NCBI RefSeq assembly: GCF_001297015.1
Contig: NZ_LIGE01000014.1
Location: forward strand, 1 to 48,842
Direction: 5' to 3'
Length of the DNA stretch: 48,842 nucleotides
Source of the DNA: Pseudomonas sp. RIT-PI-r
GTDB taxonomy: Bacteria; Pseudomonadota; Gammaproteobacteria; Pseudomonadales; Pseudomonadaceae
A program made the translations under genes and the position numbers. How positions within the stretch are numbered: the stretch's first letter is position 1; each line of letters starts with the position of its first letter. A model generated the notes under the pieces. The model searched no databases. It saw nothing but the letters and a program-made list of their open reading frames with translations, and was not told where the DNA came from. This document shows, in pieces, positions 26,601 through 35,615 of the stretch.

Positions 26601-29600
26601 TCGAGACTGCCATTGCCGGTCACGTTCAATGCACCGCTGCTGATCGCGCTGTTGTTGCCGAGAATCAGCGTGCCAGCGTTGAGCTGCGTGCCGCCGCTGT
26701 AGCTGTTATTGCCGTTGAGGGTCAGGCTCGAAGCGCCGGCCTTGATCAGGCTGCCGCTGCCGCTGACATCGCCATCCAGGGTCAGCACATTGGAACCGGC
26801 GACGGTCAAGCCACCGTTGACCAGCACATCATTGGCCAAGGTCGCGGCGGTGTTGCTGTCCAGCGCGGTACCATCGGCGGCGGTCAGGACGCCGGTGCCG
26901 AGCGCGGCGTTGTTGCCGACGACAATCTTGCCGCCGTTGAGCGCCGTGCCGCCGGTGTAGCCGTTGGCCGCGTTGAGCACCAGCGTACCGGTGTCGTATT
27001 TGCCCAGCGTGCCGCTGCCATTGATCGCCACACCGAGGGTTGCCGTGGCGTTCGGGTCAACCCGCACCGTGGCATTGCCCAGCGAACCGTTGACCAGATT
27101 CAGCGAGCCCGCCGTGCCGTTCACCAGGCTGTAGCCATCGGTGACGAACTGCATGCCGGTGATGGTTTGCGCGCCATTGACGGTGACCGTGCCGGCCGCG
27201 CCCTGGAACACCGCGAAATTGTTGGTCCAGGCCTGGTTGGTGGTGCCGTTGACGTCGGTCCAGTTGGTGGTGCCGGTGCCCCAGGTGCCGCTGCCGCCCT
27301 CCACCGAACCATTGGCCACCAATTGATTGCCGTCCCAGAATTGCACGGTGACGCCCGGTGCGGTGACCAGCAGGTTGATCTGATTGGCCAGTGCGGTTTG
27401 CAGTTGCAGATCGCCCGGGCTGACGCTACCCGGCAACGTGCCGAAAAGCATGCCGTTGTCGGTCAGGCCGCCGGTGTAGTCGATCAAGCGATAGACGCCG
27501 CTGCCGAAACCACCGATGTCACTGACGTTGAGGGTGCCGTCGAGGGTCAGGTTGCCGCCGACATTGACCAGCGCATTGCCGCCACCGGACACCGGTGTGC
27601 CGAGGCCGACGTCGAAGTTGGAATTGCCGTTGAACACTAGCGAACTCACGTTCAGCGTACTGCCGGTGACGCCCGCCAGATGACCGCCATCGGCCACCGT
27701 CAGGGCACCGGTCAAGGTGCCGCTGCCACCGAGCGTACCGCCGCTGTTGACCAGCACATTGCCGCTGGCCAGCGAGCCGTTGACCTGTAGGGTGCCGGCG
27801 TTGACGTTGGTGTCGCCGGTCAGGTCGCTGATACCGCTGAGGGTCAGCGTGCCGCTGCCGAGTTTGCTCAGGCTGCCGTCACCGCTGAGGATGCCGGCGA
27901 AGGTGCTGCTGACGTTGTTGCCACCGAGGCTCAACGTATTGCCCGTACCGATCAGCGCCGTGCCGCTACCAGTGAGGCTGGCTAGGCTGCCCGATGCACC
28001 GAGATTCAGCGCCGCGCCACTCGCGAGATTGACCGTGGCGTTGTTGCCCAGCGCCGCGCCACTCAGCGTGGTCAGGCTGCCGGACGCTACATCGAAGGTG
28101 CCGCTGAAGGTGTTGCTGCCGCTCAGGGTCACGTCGGCCAGACCGTTTTTGCTCAGCGTACCGGCGCCGGCAATCACACCGCCGAGGGTCAGGTTGTTGT
28201 TTCCGGCCAGAGCCAGATTGGCATTGACGTTGAGGTTGTTGGCCAGCACCAGTGGCGCGGTGTTGTCGAGAGTCGAGGCACCGGCCACGGTCAGCGCGCC
28301 GCTGCCCAGAGAGCCACCCGTGCCGAGAGTCAGCGTGCCGGCATTCAGCGTGGTACCGCCCGAGTAGGTATTGATGCCGTTGAGCGTCAGGTTCGACGCG
28401 CCGTTCTTGATCAACCCGCCCGCGCCGCTGACCACACCTGCAAGGGTCAGGTTGTTGCTGCCGGTGTTGCTCAGGTTGGCGTTGAGCACCACATTGTTGC
28501 CCAGGCTCAGCGCCCTGTTGCTGCCCAGCGCCGAGGCGCCCGCCACGGTCAGGTTGCCCAGGCCCAGCGCCGAGTTGCTGCCAGCGGTCAGGGTGCCGGC
28601 GTTGAGGGTGATGCCGCCGAGGAAGTTGTTGTTGCCACTGAGGGTCAGGTTGGCTGCGCCGTTTTTGCTCAGACTGCCGGCGCCGTTGACCGTACCGGCC
28701 AGGGTCAGATCCGCCGTGCCGCCAATGCCGAGATTGCCCGCGAGGTTGACCGCATTGTTTACTGAAACCGCAGTGCTGGCATCCAGCGAGGTGCCGCCCG
28801 CCGCGTTCAACGTGCCGGAACCCAGCGCCGAGTTCGACGCCAGAATCAGTCCGCCGGCATTCAGTGCTACCGGCCCGAGGAAGGCGTTGTTGCCGCCGAG
28901 AGTCAGGTTCGCCGTGCCGGTTTTGATCAGGCCACCCGTGCCGCCAATCACGCCGTTGAGGGTCAGTGCATTGCTGCCGACCACGGTGAGGTTGCCGTTG
29001 AGCGTCGCCGCGTTGGCCAGTGTCACCGCCGCGTTGCTGTCCAGCTGCGTGCCGGCATTCGCCGTCAACGTACCGGTGCCGAGTGCGGTGTTGCTGCCGA
29101 CGATGATTTTGCCGCCGTCGAGTGGCGTGCCGCCGGTATAGGTGTTGGCCCCGCCGAGCACCAAGGTGCCGGCGTCAAGTTTATTGAGGATGCCGCTGCC
29201 ATCGATATTGGCATTGATGGTCGCGGTCCCGCCCGGACCGACGCGCACCGAGGTGGTGCCGCCGGTGCCGTCCCCCGCCGTGAGTTGCCCTGCCGCGCCG
29301 TTGACCACGTTGTAGCCATCGGTGAGGAATTGCATGCCGGTGAACGCTTGCGTGCCGTTCACCGTCACCGTGCCGGCAGTGCCCTGGAACACCGCGAAGT
29401 CGCCGGCCCAAGGTTGGTTGACCAGACCGTTGGCGTCGGTCCAGTTGGTGCCGACCGCATTCCACGTGCCGCTACCGCCATCGACCACGCCGTTGGCGAT
29501 GGTCTGGCTGCCGTCCCAGTAACGGATGTTGCTGTTCGGCGCGGAGACTTGAATGTTGATCTGATTGGCCACGCCGGTCTGCACCAGCAGATCGCCAAGA

Positions 29601-32600
29601 CCATAACCGACCGGCACGCTGGCCACGTCCAGACCGAGGTTGGTCAGGGCGCCGGTGTAGTTGAACAGGCGATATACACCAACGCCAAAACCGCCGGCAT
29701 CGGTGACGTTGAGATTGCCGTCGAGGGTGAGGTTGCCGCCGACGTTCATCAGCGACGCGGTCGACGGTGTGCCCAGGGCCACATCAACGTTGCTGCCGGC
29801 GCCAAGAGTCAGAGCACTCGCCGACAAGGTGTTGCCCGACGACAACGCCAGATGCCCACCGTTGTTGATGTTGATCGCGCCGAGAGCCGAGCCGGTACCG
29901 GTCAGGGTGCCGCCGGTATTGACGTTGACTTGCGCACTGCCCAGCGAACCACTGAGATTCACGATACCGCCATCGATCGCGGTGTTGCCGGTAATGCCGT
30001 TGATCCCGGTGAGGTTCAAGGGGCCGGGGCCGACTTTGACCAGGCCGCCGCTGCCGCTGAGGTCACCGTCGAACGTGCTGGTGACGTTGCCGGCGCCGAC
30101 GGTCAGGGTGTTACTGCCGGTCAGTTGCACACTGCCGCTGCCGGTCAGCGCGCCGAGGCTGGCATCGCTGCCCAGATTCAGCCCGGCGCCGGCGCTGATG
30201 TTGACCCCGGAAGTGTTGCCCAGCGCATTGCTGTTGAGGGTAGTGACGCTGCCGGACACGATATTCAGCGCACCGGTAAAGGTGTTGCTGCCAGCGAGGG
30301 TCAGATCCGACAGACCATTTTTGGTCAGGCTGCCAGCGCCGTCGATGATGCCGTTCAAACTCAAATCGTTGTTGCCGGCGACGGTCAGTCCGGCATTCAG
30401 GGTAATGGCGTTGCCGATGCCAAACGAGGCGCTGTTATCCAGCGTTGCCGCGCCACCGACGACCAATGCGCCGCTGCCCAGACCGTTGGCATTGCCCAGA
30501 GTCAGCGTGCCGGCGTTGAGCGTGGTGCCGCCGCTGAAGCTGTTGTTGCCGTTGAGGGTCAGGTTGGCTGCGCCGTTCTTGATCAGTTGGCCGGTGCCAC
30601 TGGTGACGCCGCCGAGGGTCAGGTTCTGCGTGCCGCCCACGCTCAGTGCCGCATTCAGAGCCACGGCGTTGTTGAGGCTGACCAGCGGCGAGTTGCTGTC
30701 CAGCGTCGCCGCACCGGCGACAGTCAGAGCACCGGAACCGAGTGCCGAACTGTTGCCGACAGTCAGGGTGCCGGCGTTCAGCGTGGTGCCGCCAAGGTAA
30801 TTGTTGGCCGCGTTGAGAATCAGATTGGCCGCGCCGTTTTTCACCAGACTGCCGGCGCCGCTGACCAGCCCGGTCAGGGTCATGTTTGCCGTACCGCCGA
30901 TGTTCAGCGCACCGGCCAGTGCCAACGCATTGTTCAGGCTGACCGCCGTGTTGGCGTCCAGCGTGGTGTTGGCCGCCGCGTTCAACGTGCCGGAGCCCAG
31001 CGCGGTGTTACTGCCGACGGTCAGTTTGCCGGTGTTCAACACGGTGTTGCCAAAATAAGTGTTGGCGCCGTTGAGGGTCAGATCGGCAGCGCCGTTCTTG
31101 GTCAGCCCACCGATACCGGCGACCACGCCGCCCAAGGTCAGCGCATTGCTGCCGCCCAAGGTCAGGGTGCCGCTGAGGTTGACGTTGTTGGCCAGCGTCG
31201 CGGCGGTACTGGCATCGAGGGTGGTGCCGTTCGAGGCGTTGAGTGTGCCGGTGCCAAGGGCGGTGCTGGAACCGACAATCAGTGAACCGGCATTCAGCGC
31301 CGTGGTGCCGGTGTAGGTGTTGTTGCCGTTGAGGGTCAGGCTCGAAGCGCCGGTTTTGATCAGCCCGTTGCCGCCACTGATCACCCCGCCGAGGGTCAGC
31401 GCATTGGCGCCGCCAGCGGTGAGGTTGGCGTTGAGAATCACGTTGTTGTTGAGGGTCACGGCGGAGCTGCCGTTGAGGGTGCCCGCGCCTTCCACTGACA
31501 AGGCGCCGGTGCCCAGTGCCGCGCCGTTGCCGACCGTCAGACTGCCGGCATTCAGCGTGGTGCCGCCGCTGTAGGTATTGGTGCCATTGAGCGTGAGATT
31601 GGCGGCGCCGTTTTTCACCAGTTGGCTGGCGCCGCTGATCACCCCGCCGAGGGTCAACGCGTTGCTGCCACCGATCCCCAGGCTGTTGTTGAGAATGACC
31701 GCGTTGTTGAGGGTCACCGCCGCATTGCTGTCGAGGGTCGCCACACCGCCGACGGTGATATTGCCGCTACCAAGCGCGGCGTTGGCACCCGCCGTAATCG
31801 TGCCCGCGTTCAACGCGACAGCACCAAGGAAGGTGTTGGCGCCATTGAGAATCAGATTGGCCGCGCCGTTTTTGGTCAGCCCGCCGCTGCCGCTGACAAT
31901 GCCGCCGAGGGTCAGGTTGGCGCTGCCGCCGACGTTCAGATTGCCGCCGAGCGAGACCGCGTTGGTCAGCGCCACTGCCGTGCTGGCGTCGAGCGTAGTG
32001 CCCGCCGCTGTGGTCAACGCGCCAGTTCCCAGCGCGGTGTTGGAGCCGACAATCAGCGTGCCGGCATTCAGCGCGGTGCCGCCGGAGAAGGTGTTGTTGC
32101 CGCTGAGACTCAGGTTGGCGGTGCCGTTCTTGATCAGGTTGCCGGTGCCGCTGACGATACCGCTCAGGCCCAGTGCCTGCGTGCCGCCAAGGGTCAGCGC
32201 CCCGGTCACCGCGACGGCGTTGGCCAGGGTCACCGCCGCCGTCGCATCCAGCGTGGTCCCGGCGGCGGTATTCAGCGCACCCGTGCCCAGCGCGGTGTTG
32301 CTGCCCACCAACAGGCTGCCGGCGTTGAGCGGCGTGTTGCCGCTGTTGGTGTTGTTGCCGGTCACCGTCAGGCTGGCGGTGCCGGATTTGGTGATGCCGC
32401 CGGTGCCGCTCAACACGCCGCCGAGGGTCAGGGCATTGCTGCCGAGCACATTGAGCGCGCCGGTCATGCCGATGTTATTGGCCAGGGTGACGTTGGTGGT
32501 GCTGTCCAGACTGGTACCGGCGGCAGTGTTCAGCGCACCGCTGCCCAGCGAGTTGTTATTGGTCACCAACAGGCTGCCGGCGCTGAGGGTGGTGGTGCCG

Positions 32601-34129
32601 GTGAACCCGGTGTTGACGCCGCTGACCGTCAGGCTGCCGCTGCCGGTTTTGGTCAAGCCACTGCTGCCGCTGATCAAGCCGCCGAGGGTCAACGCGCCGG
32701 TGCCACCGGCGGTCAAGGTGCCACCGAGGTTGATGGCGTTGGCCAGGCTGATCGTGCCCGGTGCGCTCAGGGTCGTCGCGCCGGTGACGTTGAGGGTGCC
32801 GGTGCTGAATGCCTGATTGTTGCCGATCTGCACCGTGCCGCCATTGAGCGTGGTGTTACCCAGGTAGGTGTTGGCGGCGCTGAGGTTAAGTTGGCCGGTG
32901 CCAGCCTTGGTGAAACCGCCGCTACCGGAAATCACCCCGCTCAGGGTGGTGGCGTTGCCGCCTTGTACCGTGACGCCGCCGGCGCCGAGGGAGATCAGGT
33001 TGCTGATGTTCAACCCGGCATTGCTGGCCTGCAGAACCCCGCCGTTGGAGGTGAGCACACCGCTGCCGAAGGTGGCGTTGTTGTTGAAATTGGCGATACC
33101 GCCGTTGAGCGTGGTCGCGCCACTGACCAATGGCCCCTGCAACGTCCAGGTGCCGCTGTTGAGGGTCAGGTTGTTGAAGTTGATGTAGGTGGCGCTCGAT
33201 GCCGTGCCAGTCCCGGTGATACCGCCGCCGACGCCAGCCGGGTTTTGCAGGACCAGGCTGTTGGTGCCGCCCGCACCGCCATCGACCGTGCCGGTTGGCG
33301 CAAAGGTCAGGTTGATATTGACCAGACCACCAAGGCCAACGCTGATCTGTACACCGTCACCGACGTTGACGCTGGAGCCGGTCACCGCAGTGAAGGTGTT
33401 GGTGCTCGCCGCGCCCATCGACACACCGCCGGTAATCGCACCGGCGTTAGTGAAGGTGTTGCCCGCCGCCGACGTTTCGAAGGCGATTCGGCCGTTGATG
33501 ACGCCGGTGTTGCTGTTGGTCATGTTGACCTGCGAACCACCGTAGACACCGATCACCGGGGTATCCGCCAATGTGATGCCGCCGATCGAGAGTCCTGTCG
33601 AGGTGATGGTGCCGTTGTTGGTGATGCTGGTGGTGCCGGTTGCCGCGTTGTTAACCGAAAGGGCCAGGCCGTCGATGCTCGTCAGGTTGAGCCCCAGTAA
33701 CATCCCGGTGCCCCGCATGATCGCGCCAGCGTTGTTGAGCACGCTGACCGTGCTGGTAGCGCCGCTGCCGATGAATGCCCCGCCACTCAAAACCGACACC
33801 AGACCGAGGACTGCCGGGTCGATGATGCCGGAGTTGTTCAGGGTGATGTTGACCCCCGTCAGGTCCATGACATGCCCGCCAAGGGTCGCGTTCATCTGCG
33901 CGCCGCTGTTGACGTTGACCGTCAGGTTGTTAGAGGCACTGGCAAAGTCGTTGGGAACCAGTGGCAGTGGCGGCACCCCCGTACACGTCACGATTGAACC
34001 GGCCGTGGAGCACGTGGCCAGCGCAGGTGCGCTGACCCCGCCGAACAGCAGCCCGGCGACGCTCAGATGCACAGCAAGGGAAAGTGGGGAAAAACGCGAA
34101 ACGAGGGCGACACCAAACCTTGCTTCCAC
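23606..34129 (-). CDS. Giant type V autotransporter with beta-strand (PATR) repeats
   Basis: A 3507-residue protein in one frame. It starts at a GTG with AAGGAG seven bases upstream; the signal peptide ends near PALA-TCS (about residue 39). The passenger has about 24 PATR-like repeats (LTKNGAANLTLNG-NTYSGGTTLNAG-LTVGSNTALGSG pattern) in four blocks. In its most regular part the DNA period is exactly 258 bp (86 residues). Blocks 2-4 each open with a WDG/WNG-G module (RYWDGSQ, QFWDGNQ, QFWNGGT; nt about 29520, 27335, 25765). After a linker (SGEIHASTASAILEDSRYVRDAV), the last 274 or so residues form the autotransporter barrel (WARALGAWGESDGD to terminal SFSLGF). It probably forms a long surface beta-helix; adhesion is a guess. 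No passenger protease or lipase motif was seen. Confidence 0.95.
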   Translation of the reverse strand: MEARFGVALVSRFSPLSLAVHLSVAGLLFGGVSAPALATCSTAGSIVTCTGVPPLPLVPNDFASASNNLTVNVNSGAQMNATLGGHVMDLTGVNITLNNSGIIDPAVLGLVSVLSGGAFIGSGATSTVSVLNNAGAIMRGTGMLLGLNLTSIDGLALSVNNAATGTTSITNNGTITSTGLSIGGITLADTPVIGVYGGSQVNMTNSNTGVINGRIAFETSAAGNTFTNAGAITGGVSMGAASTNTFTAVTGSSVNVGDGVQISVGLGGLVNINLTFAPTGTVDGGAGGTNSLVLQNPAGVGGGITGTGTASSATYINFNNLTLNSGTWTLQGPLVSGATTLNGGIANFNNNATFGSGVLTSNGGVLQASNAGLNISNLISLGAGGVTVQGGNATTLSGVISGSGGFTKAGTGQLNLSAANTYLGNTTLNGGTVQIGNNQAFSTGTLNVTGATTLSAPGTISLANAINLGGTLTAGGTGALTLGGLISGSSGLTKTGSGSLTVSGVNTGFTGTTTLSAGSLLVTNNNSLGSGALNTAAGTSLDSTTNVTLANNIGMTGALNVLGSNALTLGGVLSGTGGITKSGTASLTVTGNNTNSGNTPLNAGSLLVGSNTALGTGALNTAAGTTLDATAAVTLANAVAVTGALTLGGTQALGLSGIVSGTGNLIKNGTANLSLSGNNTFSGGTALNAGTLIVGSNTALGTGALTTAAGTTLDASTAVALTNAVSLGGNLNVGGSANLTLGGIVSGSGGLTKNGAANLILNGANTFLGAVALNAGTITAGANAALGSGNITVGGVATLDSNAAVTLNNAVILNNSLGIGGSNALTLGGVISGASQLVKNGAANLTLNGTNTYSGGTTLNAGSLTVGNGAALGTGALSVEGAGTLNGSSAVTLNNNVILNANLTAGGANALTLGGVISGGNGLIKTGASSLTLNGNNTYTGTTALNAGSLIVGSSTALGTGTLNASNGTTLDASTAATLANNVNLSGTLTLGGSNALTLGGVVAGIGGLTKNGAADLTLNGANTYFGNTVLNTGKLTVGSNTALGSGTLNAAANTTLDANTAVSLNNALALAGALNIGGTANMTLTGLVSGAGSLVKNGAANLILNAANNYLGGTTLNAGTLTVGNSSALGSGALTVAGAATLDSNSPLVSLNNAVALNAALSVGGTQNLTLGGVTSGTGQLIKNGAANLTLNGNNSFSGGTTLNAGTLTLGNANGLGSGALVVGGAATLDNSASFGIGNAITLNAGLTVAGNNDLSLNGIIDGAGSLTKNGLSDLTLAGSNTFTGALNIVSGSVTTLNSNALGNTSGVNISAGAGLNLGSDASLGALTGSGSVQLTGSNTLTVGAGNVTSTFDGDLSGSGGLVKVGPGPLNLTGINGITGNTAIDGGIVNLSGSLGSAQVNVNTGGTLTGTGSALGAININNGGHLALSSGNTLSASALTLGAGSNVDVALGTPSTASLMNVGGNLTLDGNLNVTDAGGFGVGVYRLFNYTGALTNLGLDVASVPVGYGLGDLLVQTGVANQINIQVSAPNSNIRYWDGSQTIANGVVDGGSGTWNAVGTNWTDANGLVNQPWAGDFAVFQGTAGTVTVNGTQAFTGMQFLTDGYNVVNGAAGQLTAGDGTGGTTSVRVGPGGTATINANIDGSGILNKLDAGTLVLGGANTYTGGTPLDGGKIIVGSNTALGTGTLTANAGTQLDSNAAVTLANAATLNGNLTVVGSNALTLNGVIGGTGGLIKTGTANLTLGGNNAFLGPVALNAGGLILASNSALGSGTLNAAGGTSLDASTAVSVNNAVNLAGNLGIGGTADLTLAGTVNGAGSLSKNGAANLTLSGNNNFLGGITLNAGTLTAGSNSALGLGNLTVAGASALGSNRALSLGNNVVLNANLSNTGSNNLTLAGVVSGAGGLIKNGASNLTLNGINTYSGGTTLNAGTLTLGTGGSLGSGALTVAGASTLDNTAPLVLANNLNVNANLALAGNNNLTLGGVIAGAGTLSKNGLADVTLSGSNTFSGTFDVASGSLTTLSGAALGNNATVNLASGAALNLGASGSLASLTGSGTALIGTGNTLSLGGNNVSSTFAGILSGDGSLSKLGSGTLTLSGISDLTGDTNVNAGTLQVNGSLASGNVLVNSGGTLGGSGTLTGALTVADGGHLAGVTGSTLNVSSLVFNGNSNFDVGLGTPVSGGGNALVNVGGNLTLDGTLNVSDIGGFGSGVYRLIDYTGGLTDNGMLFGTLPGSVSPGDLQLQTALANQINLLVTAPGVTVQFWDGNQLVANGSVEGGSGTWGTGTTNWTDVNGTTNQAWTNNFAVFQGAAGTVTVNGAQTITGMQFVTDGYSLVNGTAGSLNLVNGSLGNATVRVDPNATATLGVAINGSGTLGKYDTGTLVLNAANGYTGGTALNGGKIVVGNNAALGTGVLTAADGTALDSNTAATLANDVLVNGGLTVAGSNVLTLDGDVSGSGSLIKAGASSLTLNGNNSYSGGTQLNAGTLILGNNSAISSGALNVTGNGSLDSTSALQLANAINLGGQLTLAGNQNTTLIGAVTGAGSLVKNGAGDLTLSGANTYSGGTTLNGGSTFGDTSSLQGAIVNNATLTFEQNADGSYTGNLTGAGTLNKTGSGDLLLTGNNGFTGNTSVQAGSLLVNGTLNSANVNVASGASVGGSGQFGGAVQLADGATLVGGATATPLSVGSLALSSGTNLDFSLGSATSSTTVVNVAGNLTLDGTLNISNAGGFGTGVYQLFSYGGSLTDNGLVYGSLPVSAANLTLQTAIANQINLLVQGTPGEVQFWNGGTTNPDGSIGGGSGVWGPDTNWTDPSGTQALAANGQFAVFGGQAGTVTVQGNQNFTGLQFLAGGYSLVPGAGGTLTPVNGADGSLAPVRVNAGGSAEISAPLVGTGGIEKLDSGTLVLSGANTYSGGTTVSGGTLVGNTTSLQGNILNNASLFFVQNFNGQFNGSLRGLGAMLKRGTGTLLLTGDNPFSGTVAVDQGVLQVGSRSARASLGGQVTVANGAGLSGNGSVGSVVNHGVVASGSEAGTLSVAGNLTNASDGVLALTVSSPTATPLAIGGTATLGGALQVNSLAPFTGNTTYSLITAGGGVNGTFSAADLPQYAFLNTALVYDTNAVNLVVSRNGNSFADVAATGNQFRTATALSNNGPAGAALQNEIVNLSVAGARNAFDSLSGEIHASTASAILEDSRYVRDAVNDRMRQPSCSAADDPRRALAPSGNQLSSNGCHGEMVGWARALGAWGESDGDSNSASLDRNLSGFMLGTDKQLDDQWRVGMAAGYTRSDLDAHDRRSDATVESYHLAAYLNSQFDALAVRLGAAYSWHDIETKRDVSVGSYNDRLKANYDARSAQVFGEVGYTIEAGGIALEPFAGLAYVNYDSDKAKEKGGVGRLEADADQDITFSTLGVRAGKVITLANGGQFTPRAAIGWRHAFGDTKPDADLTFIDGGASFSTQGVPIAKDSAIVEAGVDFQISPTGKLGVGYSGQLSNDSNDHAMTISFSLGF
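23609..24430 (-). other. Autotransporter beta-barrel domain
   Basis: This C-terminal segment contains WARALGAWGESDGD, GFMLGTDKQLDDQWRVGMAAGY, a middle strand set (YSWHDIETKRDVSV, AQVFGEVGYTIEAG) and ends in Phe, as expected of the translocator barrel. Just before it, two Cys (QPSCS and NGCHGE) could form a disulfide. Confidence 0.9.
24900..32900 (-). repeat. PATR repeat array within the autotransporter gene
   Basis: Tandem coding repeats. The phrase GTTGAGGGTCAG (antisense view) recurs at 31070, 31328 and, with changes, 31586, an exact 258-bp step. My count by motif is about 12 units before the first WDG module, then about 6, 4 and 2 in the later blocks; counts at block edges are uncertain. 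Long plus-strand open frames here are a by-product of the composition. Confidence 0.85.
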
Positions 34130-34283
34130 GGGCTACTCCTTGTCGTGGCCAATTTCTTCCTTGAAGGCGCGCAGAGCCGTGCTTATTCCACGCGCGAATC
34201 AAGACTGCGACGGTCATCACAAAACCGCGTTATTGGGGACAAAGCTAGTAGACGCCCGGCAATGGGGCACGGATTAAATGGTG

Positions 34284-34299
34284 TTAATACTTTAATACT
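34284..34299 (-). promoter_or_regulatory. 8-bp direct repeat upstream of the autotransporter
   Basis: TTAATACT occurs twice in perfect tandem, about 155 bp before the GTG start. The AT-rich doublet stands out from its surroundings and could bind a regulator or form part of the promoter. No factor is recognised. Confidence 0.3.
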
Positions 34300-34359
34300 A
34301 GAGGGGTCTGGAATAAGCGTTTCAGCCCATATCCACGGGCCTTTAGCCTGCCGCAACTC

Positions 34360-34453
34360 CCTGTAGGAGTGAGCCTGCTCGCGATGGCGGTGTGTCCGTT
34401 AATAGATACTTTTCTCACACACCGCCATCGCGAGCAGGCTCACTCCTACAGGG
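34360..34453. repeat. REPIN, class B
   Basis: CCTGTAGGAGTGAGCCTGCTC and its inverse copy flank a 45-bp spacer. It lies in the divergent region between the autotransporter and the tsx-like gene. Confidence 0.93.
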
Positions 34454-34544
34454 TTTTGCGGTGAACAGGTATACCTGATCAGTCCGTCAGTTAAATTTAC
34501 GAATTCATCGATTTTTCATGGCATTGAAAAAACTGGTACGCCTT

Positions 34545-34560
34545 GTGCAAACGTTTGCGT
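34545..34560 (+). promoter_or_regulatory. PurR/LacI-family operator
   Basis: GTGCAAACGTTTGCGT contains the perfect palindrome GCAAACGTTTGC and matches the E. coli PurR box ACGCAAACGTTTGCGT at 14 of 16 bases. It lies 80 bp before the nucleoside-uptake genes, so a purine- or nucleoside-sensing LacI-family repressor is the likely binder. No such regulator is encoded in the window. Confidence 0.65.
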
Positions 34561-34640
34561 AACGTCAATCCCCGCGTTTTCACCACAAAACCGTACAAGC
34601 CCACGGAACACGGGCCTCGATCCGCAAAAAAGGACTTTCA

Positions 34641-35600
34641 ATGCACGCCGCATCTCCTGTTCGCGCACCGTTTGTGCGCACGCTTGCCGTTTCCTTGCTA
34701 CTGACCGGCGTTACCGGACTTCTCAGCCAAAGCGTTCTGGCGCAACCGTCGCCTGCCGAGGAATCCGCCCAGGGCGAAGCGCTCAGCCCGGAAGCCAGCC
34801 CGCCGAAAAAAGGCGCGTACCTGTCAGACTGGTACAACCAGGACCTGATGTTGATCGGCAGCAAAGACATCAGTTTCGGCCCGCAACCGGCCGACGATAT
34901 CTATCTGGAGTACGAATATTTCGGCCGCAAAGGCCCGTTCGAACTGTACGGCTACATCGACATTCCGAAGATCTTCAACATCGGCAACAGCCACGACAAA
35001 GGCGTGTGGGATCACGGCTCACCGGTGTTCATGGAACACGAACCGCGTATCTCCATCGACTACCTCGCCGGTCGTAGCCTGGCCATCGGTCCGTTCAAGG
35101 AATGGTACGTCGCGTTCGACTGGATCTACGATCACGGCAGCCGCAAAGAGAACCGCGCCAACACGCTGTACAGCGGTTTCGGCACCGACATCGACACGCA
35201 CTCGCGGGTCAACCTGTCGGCCAACCTCTACGGTCGCTATCAGTGGGAAAACTACGGTGCCAGCAACGAATACTCATGGGACGGCTATCGCGCGCAACTG
35301 AAGTACATCGTGCCGATCGACAAATTCAGCAACGGTGCTTCGCTGACCTACATCGGTTTCACCAACTTCGATTTCGGCTCGGATATCCACAAGGACAACC
35401 CCGCGCGTACCGCCAACGCCACGGTGGCGACCAACGTGCTGCTCTACTCGTTCACCCACTTGCGCTTCACCCTGGTCGGCCGTTATTTCCACAACGGTGG
35501 CAACTGGGAGGACGGCAGCGAGCTGAATTTTGGCGACGGCAATTTCCGTGCGCGCTCCAACGGCTGGGGTTACTACGCCGGCGTCGGTTATCAGTTCTGA
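34641..35600 (+). CDS. Tsx-like nucleoside-specific outer-membrane channel
   Basis: A 319-residue outer-membrane protein. A Sec signal peptide ends near VLA-QPS (about residue 35). The mature part has the Channel_Tsx (OmpK) signature: LSDWYNQDLMLIGSK, IYLEYEYFGRKGPFELYGYIDIPK, RISIDYLAGRSL, KEWYVAFDWIYDHG, and a terminal GYYAGVGYQF. Tsx proteins let nucleosides cross the outer membrane. An AAGGA ribosome site stands 6 bp before the ATG. The next gene follows after 15 bp, so they are co-transcribed. The operator upstream supports a purine-related signal. Confidence 0.92.
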   Translation: MHAASPVRAPFVRTLAVSLLLTGVTGLLSQSVLAQPSPAEESAQGEALSPEASPPKKGAYLSDWYNQDLMLIGSKDISFGPQPADDIYLEYEYFGRKGPFELYGYIDIPKIFNIGNSHDKGVWDHGSPVFMEHEPRISIDYLAGRSLAIGPFKEWYVAFDWIYDHGSRKENRANTLYSGFGTDIDTHSRVNLSANLYGRYQWENYGASNEYSWDGYRAQLKYIVPIDKFSNGASLTYIGFTNFDFGSDIHKDNPARTANATVATNVLLYSFTHLRFTLVGRYFHNGGNWEDGSELNFGDGNFRARSNGWGYYAGVGYQF

Positions 35601-35615
35601 ATCAAGGAGTTTTCC

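Noticed and set aside
24512..33700. Very long plus-strand open frames (up to 1042 codons) opposite the autotransporter
   Set aside because: They have no ribosome sites or domains, follow the repeat period of the real gene, and consist of low-complexity A/G/V/R/Q-rich translation; the minus-strand gene has a signal peptide and barrel.
23606..34129. A frameshift or assembly error in the giant gene
   Set aside because: The frame is open for 10.5 kb with the repeat phase kept throughout and an intact barrel at the end; collapse or expansion of repeat number in assembly cannot be excluded from sequence alone.
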